From assembly GCA_900550035.1 (NCBI GenBank), contig URQS01000018.1, positions 1 to 54,409 on the forward strand: DNA of 54,409 nucleotides, given 5' to 3'. Below are positions 42,701 through 50,724 of the stretch, piece by piece (position 1 is the first letter of the stretch; each line of letters opens with the position of its first letter). The stretch is from an uncultured Prevotella sp. (GTDB lineage Bacteria > Bacteroidota > Bacteroidia > Bacteroidales > Bacteroidaceae). A program made the position numbers and the translations under genes. The notes under the pieces were generated by a model that saw only the letters and a program-made list of their open reading frames with translations, was not told the DNA's origin and ran no database searches.

Positions 42701-43109
42701 GCTTGGTAGTATCCTTTGATGCAAGCGAATCCACTACAAATTGGAAATTGGGCTTTGATTCTGCCGTTACCTTATATAGATTCGCATGCAAACCGAAGAA
42801 CTGTGCTGACGTAATGTCAATCTGTCCCTTGGTAAGTGCCAGGAGATTTATTTTCACCGATATTCGCGATACACGCAGCATCTGCTTACCTTGCTGATCC
42901 TGCATCTGGGAATCGTCAATGATAATTCGGTTGACAAAACCGAGGTCTACCCTGCCGACACTCACACGAGTGCCGAATTTGTCGCATAGGGCATCAGCTA
43001 CACATTTTCCAATGTACGTCTGTACAAAGGGTATGTGCAGCATGACAATTACAGAAGCGTAAAGACCAATCAAGGTCCATATCGTTATATTTATTATGCG
43101 TTTGAACAC
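39717..43109 (-). CDS. tamB: TamB/AsmA-like translocation and assembly protein, N-terminal part
   Basis: 1130 residues. An N-terminal membrane anchor (MFKRIINITIWTLIGLYASV) is followed by a very long periplasmic beta-rich region typical of TamB and other bridge-like lipid-transport proteins, which span the periplasm and affect outer-membrane biogenesis. The frame ends STNIL then TGA at 39719-39717. Reading on in the -1 frame gives LNFIINCNPDVTLKLLMD, which continues into the C-terminal TamB domain. One missing base at about 39720, a sequencing error, or -1 frameshifting would explain it. Its promoter is at 43149-43180. Confidence 0.9.
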   Translation of the reverse strand: MFKRIINITIWTLIGLYASVIVMLHIPFVQTYIGKCVADALCDKFGTRVSVGRVDLGFVNRIIIDDSQMQDQQGKQMLRVSRISVKINLLALTKGQIDITSAQFFGLHANLYKVTAESKPNFQFVVDSLASKDTTKRKTPLDLQINSLIIRNGAVRYRVLSHASNLHKFSPDNIDARNISAHIIVNRITDDSLNVKVKRIAFDERCGFRLKSLSLHAVYGHTGASVNNFRLELPSTIVQSKDITCSYSMKNGKIEMPTVQFKGSINAPSISLADFAGFVPKLSDIKQRMMLAANFYGTGSSLNVTRLELSTENGDLHLLADCGIKNYPADAAWYANVNRFAANHAAIASFVSIATGKEVPVILTRIGDVTMTGFVGGGSNKLAANARVSTSLGSIRLAVDKRKNNITGHIETVDFNVGKLADDNKFGHLSANLNLHGQSEDNIAATGRVYNFDYNGYKYHDINIDTSYRHRVVDGRIDIYDPNAQISASGLLNIAGKTPLLKANVAVGRFAPNALHLTPKWQSTAFAANIACDIKGNSVNDADGTVEISDFSMLSSQSEYGLRNVTVKTGFEGENHYLNLDSDFGQVNIIGHFNYNTIARSVLNMLAAKLPTIPGLTRQQQKVYNDFTINASISNTDWMKHLLGIPLEIYRPLNISGELNDKQEKIDLWCDVPSFAYDGNRFSDAFINIESPSDTLKADIRIKQLSDKGKYMALQLSASASDNHLNTSLSFGNNERHPLKGVINASTVFAKNDDGVSTAYVDVLPSRATIGDTTWHVAPSTIVYSKNHLEVNNFSISHDNQKLAIDGAATKSYEDSLLVTLNDIDVSYVLNLVNFHSVDFFGMASGNARVAGVFSGKPQLAANLKVKEFKFESGRMGTLFANVDYDFDEGRINIDAVAQDEDGRHTDINGYVSPKHNYIDLGIDAHRTRAEFMESFCGSFMDNVDADINGKVNVVGPLSNINLVGKAAVNGSMRMTALNTTYWLRGDSVTFIPDEIIFNGNSIYDHNGNTGILTGSLHHQHLTNLSYDLNIKARNLLAYDTKTFGDNTFYGTAYITGDCSIKGRSGEVVIDVEGTLEKNSILVYNVSDQGSIGSNDFVKWSKKNNVVSDSSYVANDEKKTETDDISTNIL

Positions 43110-43148
43110 GTGAAAATCCTATAGTTTGTTCTTAGTCAAATATATTTA

Positions 43149-43180
43149 CAAAATTACAGAAAATCATTGAATTTGGCAAA
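43149..43180 (-). promoter_or_regulatory. tamB promoter
   Basis: On the minus strand TTTG (43180-43177), 20 bases, then TAATTTTG (43156-43149): a near-perfect consensus match, about 40 bases upstream of the tamB ATG. Confidence 0.65.
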
Positions 43181-43203
43181 TAAAAGATTTGAAAACAAAC
43201 AAT

Positions 43204-43246
43204 ATAAAAATCCCCCTATTTGCCCATAAGGCAAACAGAGGGATAA
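43204..43246 (-). terminator. galK terminator
   Basis: TTTGCC (43219-43224) and GGCAAA (43230-43235), with flanking CCC/GGG pairs, form a stem that on the minus strand is followed by TTTTTATA. It lies about 45 bases past the galK stop and ends the galactose operon. A smaller 7-bp stem (GAGGTCG 43263-43269, CGACCTC 43272-43278) lies between it and the stop. Confidence 0.65.
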
Positions 43247-43287
43247 ATATGGTTTAGTCATTGAGGTCGCTCGACCTCTTTGGCTGA

Positions 43288-44454
43288 TTAGCAAACCTTG
43301 TGTGAACCGTCGCTGATAACAACGTCAATCACCTTAGGCTCCTTGCCATACTTGGCAGAATACTTAGCCTTGGCGTCAGCAATGAACTGATCGTAAAGTT
43401 CCTCTTTAACGAGGTTGATGGTGCAGCCACCGAAGCCACCGCCCATGATACGGCTACCTGTTACGCCGTTTTCCTTGGCAATGTCGTTGAGGAAGTCGAG
43501 TTCCTCACAAGAAACCTCATACTCCTTACTCAGACCCTCATGAGTCTCATACATCTTCTTGCCTACAGTCTCATAGTCGCCAGCGTTGAGTGCATCGCAG
43601 ACAGCAAGTACACGGTCCTTCTCGCCGAGTACGAAATGAGCGCGCTTGTAATCTTCCTCACCTACTTCTGCCTTAACCTCCTCAAGCTGTTCCCATGTGC
43701 AGTCACGCAGAGTATCGAACTTAGCCTCAGGATGCTTTGCAGCAATGTGCTTTACAACATTCTCGCAAGAGTTACGGCGGTCGTTATAAGGCGAACCAGC
43801 AAGTTCATGCTTAACACATGAGTTGAGCAATACGAGCTTGTAGCCTACCGGACGGAACGGGAAGTATTCAAACTCACGGCTGTTGCAGTCGAGACGCATG
43901 AGGCAACCCTCTTTGCCGAATACACTTGCAAACTGGTCCATGATACCGCAGTTAACACCACAATAATTGTGCTCTGTAGCCTGACCTGCAAGAGCCAGAT
44001 CCCACTTGCTCACCTTATTATCACCAAACAAGTCGTTCAATGCAAATGCGAAGCAGCTTTCAAGTGCAGCCGATGAAGACATACCGGCACCCAGAGGCAC
44101 ATCACCGGCAAATGCTGTGTTGAAGCCCTTTACATCTACACCAAGCTTGCGCATTTCCTGCACAATACCATAAATGTAGCGAGCCCAGCTTGCACGCGGT
44201 CCTTTAGGATCGTCTACCTTGAACTCTACACGGTCCTTAAGGTCGATAGAATAACACATAATTGTATTTGAACCATTCGGACGAAGCTCGGCCATAATGC
44301 CCTTATCTACTGCACCAGGGAATACAAAACCACCATTATAGTCAGTGTGCTCACCAATGAGGTTTATACGACCTGGTGACTGATAAATATTTCCAGTCTT
44401 ACCATCGAAATGCTTGATAAAGCGGCTTCTTACAAATTCAATATCCATAATCAA
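43288..44454 (-). CDS. galK: Galactokinase
   Basis: Phosphorylates alpha-D-galactose at C1, the entry to the Leloir pathway. 388 residues, GHMP kinase family. SPGRINLIGEHTDYNGGFVFP is the galactokinase signature, PLGAGMSSSAALE the ATP loop, and GGGFGGCTINLV the third GHMP motif. Last gene of galM-transporter-galK, 81 bases after the transporter. galT and galE are not in the window. Start may be this ATG or the one two codons later. Confidence 0.97.
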   Translation of the reverse strand: MIMDIEFVRSRFIKHFDGKTGNIYQSPGRINLIGEHTDYNGGFVFPGAVDKGIMAELRPNGSNTIMCYSIDLKDRVEFKVDDPKGPRASWARYIYGIVQEMRKLGVDVKGFNTAFAGDVPLGAGMSSSAALESCFAFALNDLFGDNKVSKWDLALAGQATEHNYCGVNCGIMDQFASVFGKEGCLMRLDCNSREFEYFPFRPVGYKLVLLNSCVKHELAGSPYNDRRNSCENVVKHIAAKHPEAKFDTLRDCTWEQLEEVKAEVGEEDYKRAHFVLGEKDRVLAVCDALNAGDYETVGKKMYETHEGLSKEYEVSCEELDFLNDIAKENGVTGSRIMGGGFGGCTINLVKEELYDQFIADAKAKYSAKYGKEPKVIDVVISDGSHKVC

Positions 44455-44535
44455 TAGTGTTTTTAGTTAATATTTAGATTAAAAAATGGACCTGCCATCA
44501 AGACGAATGCCTCGAAACGCAAGCCCATTTTATAT

Positions 44536-45837
44536 TTATTCTACAGGAATGTCTGTATTTACGTTCTTTGAGCCCCAAAGTGCGAAATAGAAGATGTATG
44601 CTGCACTAAGCAATACCACGATGAAGCTGGTGATATAGCTGTGAGTAAAGTCAATAACCTTAGCCTGAAGACCGATCATTACAGCAAAACCTACAACCAT
44701 CATCATGAATGCGCCAGAAGCCTTTGCTGTGTACTTGCCAAGACCCTCTGTTGCAAGGTTGAAGATGCCACCCCACATTACTGAAGCACACAAACCGATG
44801 AGAAGGAATGCGAAGATGCCTGCCGGAACCTCACCCCATACAAAGCTCATAGTTGTATAGTCAATACCAGGACACTTAACTGTCATAGATGTAGGAAGAA
44901 CCATACCCACAGCAACGAGAACCATAGCTACAAAACTTACTGAAGCAATCATAGCCTTAGGCGAAACCTTACCACCTATTACACCACCAACGAAACGGCC
45001 GATGAGCATAAAGATAAAGTAAACAGCAGCAAGAGTACCACAATAGCCAGCATCCATACCCATACCTGGATTTACAGCGTCCTTAGCAGAAGTAAGATAT
45101 CCGAGTATATAAGTAGGAGGACCAACCTCTACTGCACCATATACAGCAATAGCAAGCATACCCAACTTGAAGTGACGGAATGAATAGCAGCTGTACTTGT
45201 CGTTCACATCCTTTACAGTATTACTTGATGCATGCTGAGGCTCCTGAATCTTGGTGAAGAAGATTACCACAAGAGCAAAGATGAAGATGGCAAGAGCGAT
45301 GAAAAGTGCAGGAGCTGCATCTGCCACCTTAGCCTTCGATGCGTCGCCGATAAGGCTACCCATAAGCATGTATACACATACAGCAGCAGCTGAGTTGAAT
45401 ACACCACCAATCTGGATAAGCTGGTTACCTGTACTACCGCCACCACCGAGAAGGTTAAGCATCGGGTTTACTACTGTATTAAGCATACACATGCAAAGAC
45501 CTGAGATGAAAGCACCTATAAGGTAAACAACAAAGCCCATTGAACCGCTGACCCACTGGATAAGCAGACCGATAACACCTACTACGAGAGCAGCAAGAGC
45601 TGTCTTCTTGTAACCAAACTTGTCGATAAGTAGACCTGCAGGAATACCCATAAGTAAGTAAGCACCAAAGTTACCATAGTTGCCTACCTGTGCCAAGCTC
45701 TCAGGCACCTGGAAAGCATTTTTCAATATGATAGCCATTGGCGAACAGAGATTTGTTACAAAGGCAATCATAGCAAAAAGAAATATCATTGCCATAATAG
45801 CAATAATACTGCCCTGTTTTTTCTTGGAATTTTCCAT
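44536..45837 (-). CDS. FucP/GluP-type MFS sugar:proton symporter
   Basis: 433 residues with twelve predicted membrane helices. The N-terminus (MENSKKKQGSIIAIMAMIFLFAMIAFVTNL) and the PMLNLLGGGGSTGNQLIQIGG segment resemble the fucose/glucose/galactose permeases of Bacteroidota and Brucella. Its place between galM and galK points to galactose, perhaps also glucose. The gene is 48 bases downstream of galM and 81 upstream of galK. Confidence 0.9.
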   Translation of the reverse strand: MENSKKKQGSIIAIMAMIFLFAMIAFVTNLCSPMAIILKNAFQVPESLAQVGNYGNFGAYLLMGIPAGLLIDKFGYKKTALAALVVGVIGLLIQWVSGSMGFVVYLIGAFISGLCMCMLNTVVNPMLNLLGGGGSTGNQLIQIGGVFNSAAAVCVYMLMGSLIGDASKAKVADAAPALFIALAIFIFALVVIFFTKIQEPQHASSNTVKDVNDKYSCYSFRHFKLGMLAIAVYGAVEVGPPTYILGYLTSAKDAVNPGMGMDAGYCGTLAAVYFIFMLIGRFVGGVIGGKVSPKAMIASVSFVAMVLVAVGMVLPTSMTVKCPGIDYTTMSFVWGEVPAGIFAFLLIGLCASVMWGGIFNLATEGLGKYTAKASGAFMMMVVGFAVMIGLQAKVIDFTHSYITSFIVVLLSAAYIFYFALWGSKNVNTDIPVE

Positions 45838-45885
45838 TGTTTTTGTTTGTTGTTTTAGTTATGTTATGATTTATTTAGATTAATG

Positions 45886-46977
45886 TTATAAAGAAACTCC
45901 AAACTTATAAACTGTCTTCTGTGTGTACTGTTCACCTGGATTTAGTACTACAGACGGGAAATAAGGACGATTGGGACTGTCGGGAAAGTGCTGTGCCTCA
46001 AAGCAGATAGCACTGCGACGCGGGAATGTTGCTCCGTTCTGTCCCTTGTAGCCGTCTGCCCAGTTGTCTGTATAAACCTGCACTCCGGGTTCGGTTGTAT
46101 ATACTTCCATTGTTCGGCCACTCACTGGCTCCTTGATTCTTGCGGCAAAGCTAAGTTCTCCTTCTTCTGCCTTGTTAAGTACAAAGCAGTGGTCGTAGCC
46201 TGCGCCATTCTTTATCTGCTCATCGTCAGCATCAATATCCTGGTCTACTGGTTTCGGTGAACGGAAATCAAATGGTGTTCCTTTCACCATACGGATTTCG
46301 CCTGTAGGTATTGAGGTATTATCGATTGGCAAATAGAAGTCTGCATTGATCTCGCACTCGAGATTGTCGATAGCAGGTGTCGGGTCAGCTATGCCGGCAA
46401 GCGAGAAGAATCCATGGCTTGTAAGGTTTATCACGGTCTTCTTGTTTGTCTTGGCCATATATTCTATTACAAGTTCGTTGTCATCTGTGAACGAATATTC
46501 TACAGTCACCTTTACCTCTCCCGAGAAGCCTTCTTCACCATAGGGGCTTGTGTATTTCAGCACCAATGTCTGGGCATTCATCTGCAATGCTTCCCATACC
46601 TTGGCATTGTAGCCTTTCTTGCCACCATGCAGGCAGTTAGGTCCATTGTTGATGGGAAGATGATATACCTTGCCGTTGAGTTGGAACTGCCCCTTGCAGA
46701 TTCTGTTGCCGTAGCGTCCAACAAGTGTTGAAAGATAAGGCTCGGGCGAATTGATGACATCATGAATGTTGTCATGCCCCTGGATAACATTGGCGTGTTT
46801 TCCATTCTTATCTGGCACCATGATAGCAACGATTGCTCCACCATAGTTGGTTATAGCAACTTCATTGCCCTGACTGTTCTTGAGTATATAAAGATCAGTT
46901 TGCTTACCGCCGATAGTAGTCTGAAAGTCACATCTTTTCAGACCACAGATGTTTTCTGTCTCTGTTGTGTTATTCAT
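45886..46977 (-). CDS. galM: Aldose 1-epimerase (mutarotase)
   Basis: Interconverts alpha and beta anomers of galactose and glucose so that GalK receives its alpha-anomer. 363 residues. Family motifs include GNRICKGQF, NGPNCLHGG, LTSHGFFSLAG with a substrate His, and the catalytic Glu in ICFEAQHFPDSPN. No signal peptide is visible, so it should be cytoplasmic. It is the first gene of the galactose operon. Confidence 0.96.
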   Translation of the reverse strand: MNNTTETENICGLKRCDFQTTIGGKQTDLYILKNSQGNEVAITNYGGAIVAIMVPDKNGKHANVIQGHDNIHDVINSPEPYLSTLVGRYGNRICKGQFQLNGKVYHLPINNGPNCLHGGKKGYNAKVWEALQMNAQTLVLKYTSPYGEEGFSGEVKVTVEYSFTDDNELVIEYMAKTNKKTVINLTSHGFFSLAGIADPTPAIDNLECEINADFYLPIDNTSIPTGEIRMVKGTPFDFRSPKPVDQDIDADDEQIKNGAGYDHCFVLNKAEEGELSFAARIKEPVSGRTMEVYTTEPGVQVYTDNWADGYKGQNGATFPRRSAICFEAQHFPDSPNRPYFPSVVLNPGEQYTQKTVYKFGVSL

Positions 46978-47008
46978 AATTCAAGTTTTTAGTTTGTTAA
47001 CGTTGATG

Positions 47009-47040
47009 CAAAGTAACCAAAAAAAAACGTATTGCCCAAG
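47009..47040 (-). promoter_or_regulatory. galM operon promoter
   Basis: On the minus strand TTACTTTG (47016-47009) is a near -7 box and CTTG (47040-47037) sits 20 bases upstream in the -33 position. A 14-bp palindrome at 47077-47090 lies about 35 bases further upstream and could bind a regulator. Confidence 0.4.
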
Positions 47041-47261
47041 GGAAAGGGACAAAAAAGTCAACAAACGTTCGTTAAAAACAATTAATTGTTACTCTTCGTG
47101 GTTATTATATGACAGAAGTGTAAAGAAGTAAAATTGCAAAACTACAAAAATACAACTTCATAAACAATATGCCATAACTTATTAGACGAGAAATAGAAAC
47201 TTCATAGGCAAGAAATAAAAACTTCCATAGGTTCAAAAGAAAGAATGATTCGGCAGGAAAG

Positions 47262-47309
47262 TTTTGTTTCCTCGTGAGAAAAATATTACGACTACGCGAG
47301 GAAACAAAA
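47262..47309. repeat. Dispersed hairpin element, copy B
   Basis: TTTTGTTTCCTCG (47262-47274) and CGAGGAAACAAAA (47297-47309) are perfect 13-base inverted repeats with a 22-base loop. The arms match those of the element at 14179-14222, whereas the loops differ. It lies 43 bases beyond the folC stop and may also serve as its terminator. Confidence 0.6.
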
Positions 47310-47351
47310 AAACATTCCTATATAGTAACGAAACAAGTCAAGACTCCTATC

Positions 47352-48647
47352 TTACTTGGATTGCCGCAAGTGTTCCAAAAAGTCAGCAACAACATAGCTG
47401 CTGCCTCCTACGAAAATAAAATCCTGAGGGGCTGCATCCAAAAAGGCTGCCTCATACGCTTCAGCAATACTGCCATAGCTGTTACCATGTAGATTATGCT
47501 GTCTGCCATATTCCTGCACCTTAGTCTCTGGTATTGCCCTATGCGTCGTAGCTCTGGTGAAGTAGTAGACAGCATCCTTAGGCAAATGGTTCATCACATG
47601 ATCGATATCCTTGTCGTCTACCATTCCGAAGACGATACGACGAGTCTTGCATTCAGGCTGCAGAATCTGCTTACCCAAATACAGCCATCCTCCTTCGTTA
47701 TGTCCAGTGTCACATACTACCAACGGCTGACGACGCACTGTCTGCCATCGTCCCATAAGTCCGGTCAGAGTACACACCTTAGCAAATCCCTCTTGAACAC
47801 TAGACGTGGAAATGCCCATATTACTACTTCGAAGCAAATCTACAATGTGTAGTACGGTGTTGGCATTCTTTACTTGATATGAGCCTCCCAATGCGCCTTT
47901 AAAGCTTCCATAATCTGTTGTAACATAGTCTATTCCGCTTAACCCATCAACCATTTCTGAAACAATATCTGAAGAGTCTTCTGCAAATACTATTGGGGCA
48001 TTGTGCTCACGGGCAACACGTTCAAATACCGGACGAGTTTCATCGTTTACCTCACCTATAACCACCGGCACGTCCTGCTTGATTATTCCTGCTTTCTCCG
48101 TGGCAATCTTAGCCAGCGTATCGCCCAAGAACATGGTATGGTCCAAGCTTATATTGGTAATGACCGACACTACAGGCGTGATAATATTGGTACAATCGAG
48201 GCGTCCACCCAAGCCTACTTCTATAATGGCGATATCCACCTTCTGTTCGGCAAAATACTTGAATGCCAGAGCCGTTGTCAGTTCGAAGAATGAAGGATGC
48301 AGAGGTTCGAAGAAATCACGCTCATTCTCTACGAAATCTATTACGTATTGCTCGTCTATACATACCCCATTGACACGTATGCGCTCACGAAAATCCACAA
48401 GATGTGGCGATGTGTAAAGTCCAACCTTGTATCCAGCCAACTGCAGAATGGCTGCAAGCGTATGCGAGCACGAACCCTTGCCATTGGTTCCGGCAATATG
48501 TATTGACTTAAAATTTCTATGAGGATGTCCGAAATGCTCATCCAAAGCCAAAGTATTGAACAATCCTTCCTTGTAAGCCGAAGCTCCCACCTTCTCAAAT
48601 ACAGGAGTTGAGTTGAAGAGATATTCAATCGTTTGCTTGTAATCCAT
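47352..48647 (-). CDS. folC: Bifunctional dihydrofolate/folylpolyglutamate synthase
   Basis: Adds glutamate to dihydropteroate and then to folates, keeping C1 carriers in the cell. 431 residues, Mur-ligase fold. The P-loop is GTNGKGSCS (53-61), with SPHLVDFRERIRVNG, EVGLGGRLDCTN, and SLDHTMFLGDTLAKIATEKAGI, all folC signatures. The C-terminal Rossmann domain starts about residue 295. It follows the dnaJ terminator, so it probably has its own start; I see no convincing promoter in the 94-base gap. Confidence 0.96.
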   Translation of the reverse strand: MDYKQTIEYLFNSTPVFEKVGASAYKEGLFNTLALDEHFGHPHRNFKSIHIAGTNGKGSCSHTLAAILQLAGYKVGLYTSPHLVDFRERIRVNGVCIDEQYVIDFVENERDFFEPLHPSFFELTTALAFKYFAEQKVDIAIIEVGLGGRLDCTNIITPVVSVITNISLDHTMFLGDTLAKIATEKAGIIKQDVPVVIGEVNDETRPVFERVAREHNAPIVFAEDSSDIVSEMVDGLSGIDYVTTDYGSFKGALGGSYQVKNANTVLHIVDLLRSSNMGISTSSVQEGFAKVCTLTGLMGRWQTVRRQPLVVCDTGHNEGGWLYLGKQILQPECKTRRIVFGMVDDKDIDHVMNHLPKDAVYYFTRATTHRAIPETKVQEYGRQHNLHGNSYGSIAEAYEAAFLDAAPQDFIFVGGSSYVVADFLEHLRQSK

Positions 48648-48670
48648 TGTGTTTCTTTATTTATAGATAC

Positions 48671-48727
48671 AAAAAAGGATGCGCCATAAGTCAACTGGAG
48701 CATAGCCCAATCGCATTTGGCACATCC
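48671..48727 (-). terminator. dnaJ terminator
   Basis: GGATGCGCC (48677-48685) and GGCACATCC (48719-48727) pair with one G-U wobble that forms only in minus-strand RNA. The A-run at 48671-48676 becomes a U-run on that strand. It lies 14 bases after the dnaJ stop. Confidence 0.7.
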
Positions 48728-48741
48728 GTTTTTATGATGAT

Positions 48742-49914
48742 TTAGTTAAAGTAATTCTTGAAACGGTCAAAAATAGACTTCTTTGTCTCTTTGTCACCCT
48801 TGAAGTTGTCGCTGTCGCGAAAGGATTCAATAGTCTTCTTCTCGCTTGACGAGAGTTCCTTAGGAATGTACACGCTGATGTTAACAACCAAGTCGCCAGT
48901 ACCATTACCATATCCCTGTACCGATGGCAAGCCCTTGCCACGTAAGCGTAGCGTCTTGCCAGGCTGTGTTCCGGCTTCAATCTTTATCTTCACCTTACCT
49001 CCGTCAATAGTCGGTACTTCTACAGTTCCACCAAGAACCGCTGTCGGGAAGTCAAGAAGGAGATTGTAAATCACGTCATTGCCATCACGAACGAAAGTGT
49101 CGTTAGGCTCTTCAGTAATATACACTTGTATATTGCCGTTTACGCCATTGTGCTGACCGGCATTTCCCTTGCCAGGAACATTCACTACCATACCCTCAGC
49201 AACGCCTGCAGGAATCTTTATCTCGACAACTTCCTCCCCCTTTACGATGCCGCTACCGCCACATTCCTTACATTTGTTCTTGATGATTGTACCTTCACCA
49301 TTACATGTAGGACATTCCGACTGGGTTTGCATCATACCAAGCATTGTTCTGACTGTACGTGTCACAACGCCGCTACCATGACATGTAGGACAAGTCTCGC
49401 TGCCGCTTCCGCCTTCGGCTCCTGTACCATGGCAATGCTGGCATTGCACATATTTCTTGACTTTGAATTTTTTAGTAACGCCTGTTGCGATTTCCTGAAG
49501 CGTTAGATTAACCTTTATGCGCAAATCAGCTCCACGATATTGAGGTTTCTGCCTTTGTCCGCCTCCACCAAAGCCTTCAAATCCGCCAAAACCACCTCCA
49601 TGTCCACCAAACACATCACCGAACATAGAGAAGATGTCATCCATAGAGAAGCTACCGCCTCCGCCGAAGCCTCCAAAGCCGCTACCACCACCGGGAGCGT
49701 CAAAGCCGAACTGGTCATACTGCTGACGTTTGTTTGCATCATGCAGCACATCATAAGCCTCTGCAGCCTCCTTGAATTTCTCCTCAGCCTCTTTGTCGCC
49801 AGGATTTTTGTCAGGATGATACTTTATGGCTATTTTGCGGTAAGCCTTCTTTATCTCGTCGTCTGTGGCAGTCTTGCTAACACCAAGTACTTCGTAATAG
49901 TCTCTTTTTGCCAT
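48742..49914 (-). CDS. dnaJ: Chaperone protein DnaJ
   Basis: Hsp40 partner of DnaK. 390 residues with the full type I layout: J domain with HPD at 33-35, a glycine/phenylalanine-rich stretch (about 75-120) with many FGG repeats, four CxxCxGxG zinc repeats (CQHCHGTG, CPTCHGSG, CPTCNGEG, CKECGGSG), and two C-terminal substrate-binding barrels. It follows grpE by 28 bases. dnaK is not in the window. Confidence 0.98.
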   Translation of the reverse strand: MAKRDYYEVLGVSKTATDDEIKKAYRKIAIKYHPDKNPGDKEAEEKFKEAAEAYDVLHDANKRQQYDQFGFDAPGGGSGFGGFGGGGSFSMDDIFSMFGDVFGGHGGGFGGFEGFGGGGQRQKPQYRGADLRIKVNLTLQEIATGVTKKFKVKKYVQCQHCHGTGAEGGSGSETCPTCHGSGVVTRTVRTMLGMMQTQSECPTCNGEGTIIKNKCKECGGSGIVKGEEVVEIKIPAGVAEGMVVNVPGKGNAGQHNGVNGNIQVYITEEPNDTFVRDGNDVIYNLLLDFPTAVLGGTVEVPTIDGGKVKIKIEAGTQPGKTLRLRGKGLPSVQGYGNGTGDLVVNISVYIPKELSSSEKKTIESFRDSDNFKGDKETKKSIFDRFKNYFN

Positions 49915-49942
49915 TGCATTAATATTGAAGATTGTTTACTAC

Positions 49943-50527
49943 TTACTGTCCAACAGCAACCTTGGCGTGTCGTATCACTTTATCATTAAGCTTATAGCCT
50001 GTCTGTAGACAATCTATAACCTTGCCCTTATTGTCGTCGCCCATGCCAGGAACCATAGCTACAGCCTCATGATAGTCAACGTTGAAGTCCTGTCCTTCGG
50101 TTTCAATTTTCTTCACGCCGATTGACTCAAGAACCTTCTTGAACTTATTGAATATAAGCTGCATGCCATCCTTAACAGCCTGAGCGTCGTCGGTATCGGT
50201 AGCAAGTGCACGCTCGAAATCGTCCAATACTGGAAGAACAGCACAAACAGTCTTCTCACTTCCGTTAAGCAGCAATTCTGCTTTCTCCTTAAGTGTACGC
50301 TTCTTGTAGTTGTCAAACTCGGCTGCTGTACGCAAATAGCGATCGCGCAATTGTTCAATCTCTTTTTCGGCTGCCTCAAGTTTGGCATTCACGTCACTAT
50401 TTTCTTCTGTAATTTCCTCGTTACGGTCGGTTGTTTCTGCCTCATTGGCACCTTCAGTTACTGTGGCTTCTACATTTCCGTCCTTAACTTCAATGTCTTT
50501 CTCTTCTGTTTTATCGTTATTTTTCAT
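49943..50527 (-). CDS. grpE: Nucleotide exchange factor GrpE
   Basis: Releases ADP from DnaK. I start it at 50527 (MKNNDKTEEKD), giving 194 residues; the frame is open 14 codons upstream, but that stretch is not GrpE-like. A very acidic N-terminal region (about 1-60) leads into the long dimer helix (LEAAEKEIEQLRDRYLRTAAEFDNYKKR), then the four-helix and beta-wing parts with the GrpE signature EAVAMVPG and a GYKLNDKVIRHAKV end. It forms an operon with dnaJ. Confidence 0.95.
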   Translation of the reverse strand: MKNNDKTEEKDIEVKDGNVEATVTEGANEAETTDRNEEITEENSDVNAKLEAAEKEIEQLRDRYLRTAAEFDNYKKRTLKEKAELLLNGSEKTVCAVLPVLDDFERALATDTDDAQAVKDGMQLIFNKFKKVLESIGVKKIETEGQDFNVDYHEAVAMVPGMGDDNKGKVIDCLQTGYKLNDKVIRHAKVAVGQ

Positions 50528-50610
50528 TTCGCTTTTGTTCTTAGTAAAATACGTTTTTCTAAAGTACACTACAAAATCCTTGCCAAATTAAAACATATGC
50601 ACAGAAAAAC

Positions 50611-50677
50611 ATACGAGTAGACAAAGATACAGACTGTCACATTAATTATACGTCTGCATAAAGTTGCCTACTCGTAT
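50611..50677 (-). terminator. Stem-loop after the ABC-F gene, overlapping the grpE promoter region
   Basis: ATACGAGTAG (50611-50620) and CTACTCGTAT (50668-50677) are perfect inverted repeats, with an inner pair CAGAC (50630-50634)/GTCTG (50652-50656). On the minus strand a GTTTTTC follows, as for a terminator. The same segment holds TATCTTTG (minus strand, 50629-50622), a perfect -7 box about 95 bases upstream of the grpE ATG. The stem may therefore both end the ABC-F mRNA and carry the grpE start site. Confidence 0.55.
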
Positions 50678-50724
50678 TATATTTCACATATCAGCATGTC
50701 TACGACACACTATATTACTATACA

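Larger units (their letters stand above)
46978..47351. other. 374-bp intergenic region upstream of galM
   Basis: No gene is seen. It contains the galM promoter, a 14-base perfect palindrome AACAATTAATTGTT (47077-47090), a degenerate direct repeat (47188-47208 and 47210-47231, sharing AGAAATA and AAACTTC), and a hairpin element (47262-47309) whose arms recur at 14179. On the folC side no terminator with a U-run is obvious apart from that hairpin. Confidence 0.6.

Noticed and set aside
50560..50600. Sigma-54-type promoter (TTGGCA then TTGT) before grpE
   Set aside because: Spacing is plausible but the -12 element lacks GC, and a normal -7 box exists nearby.
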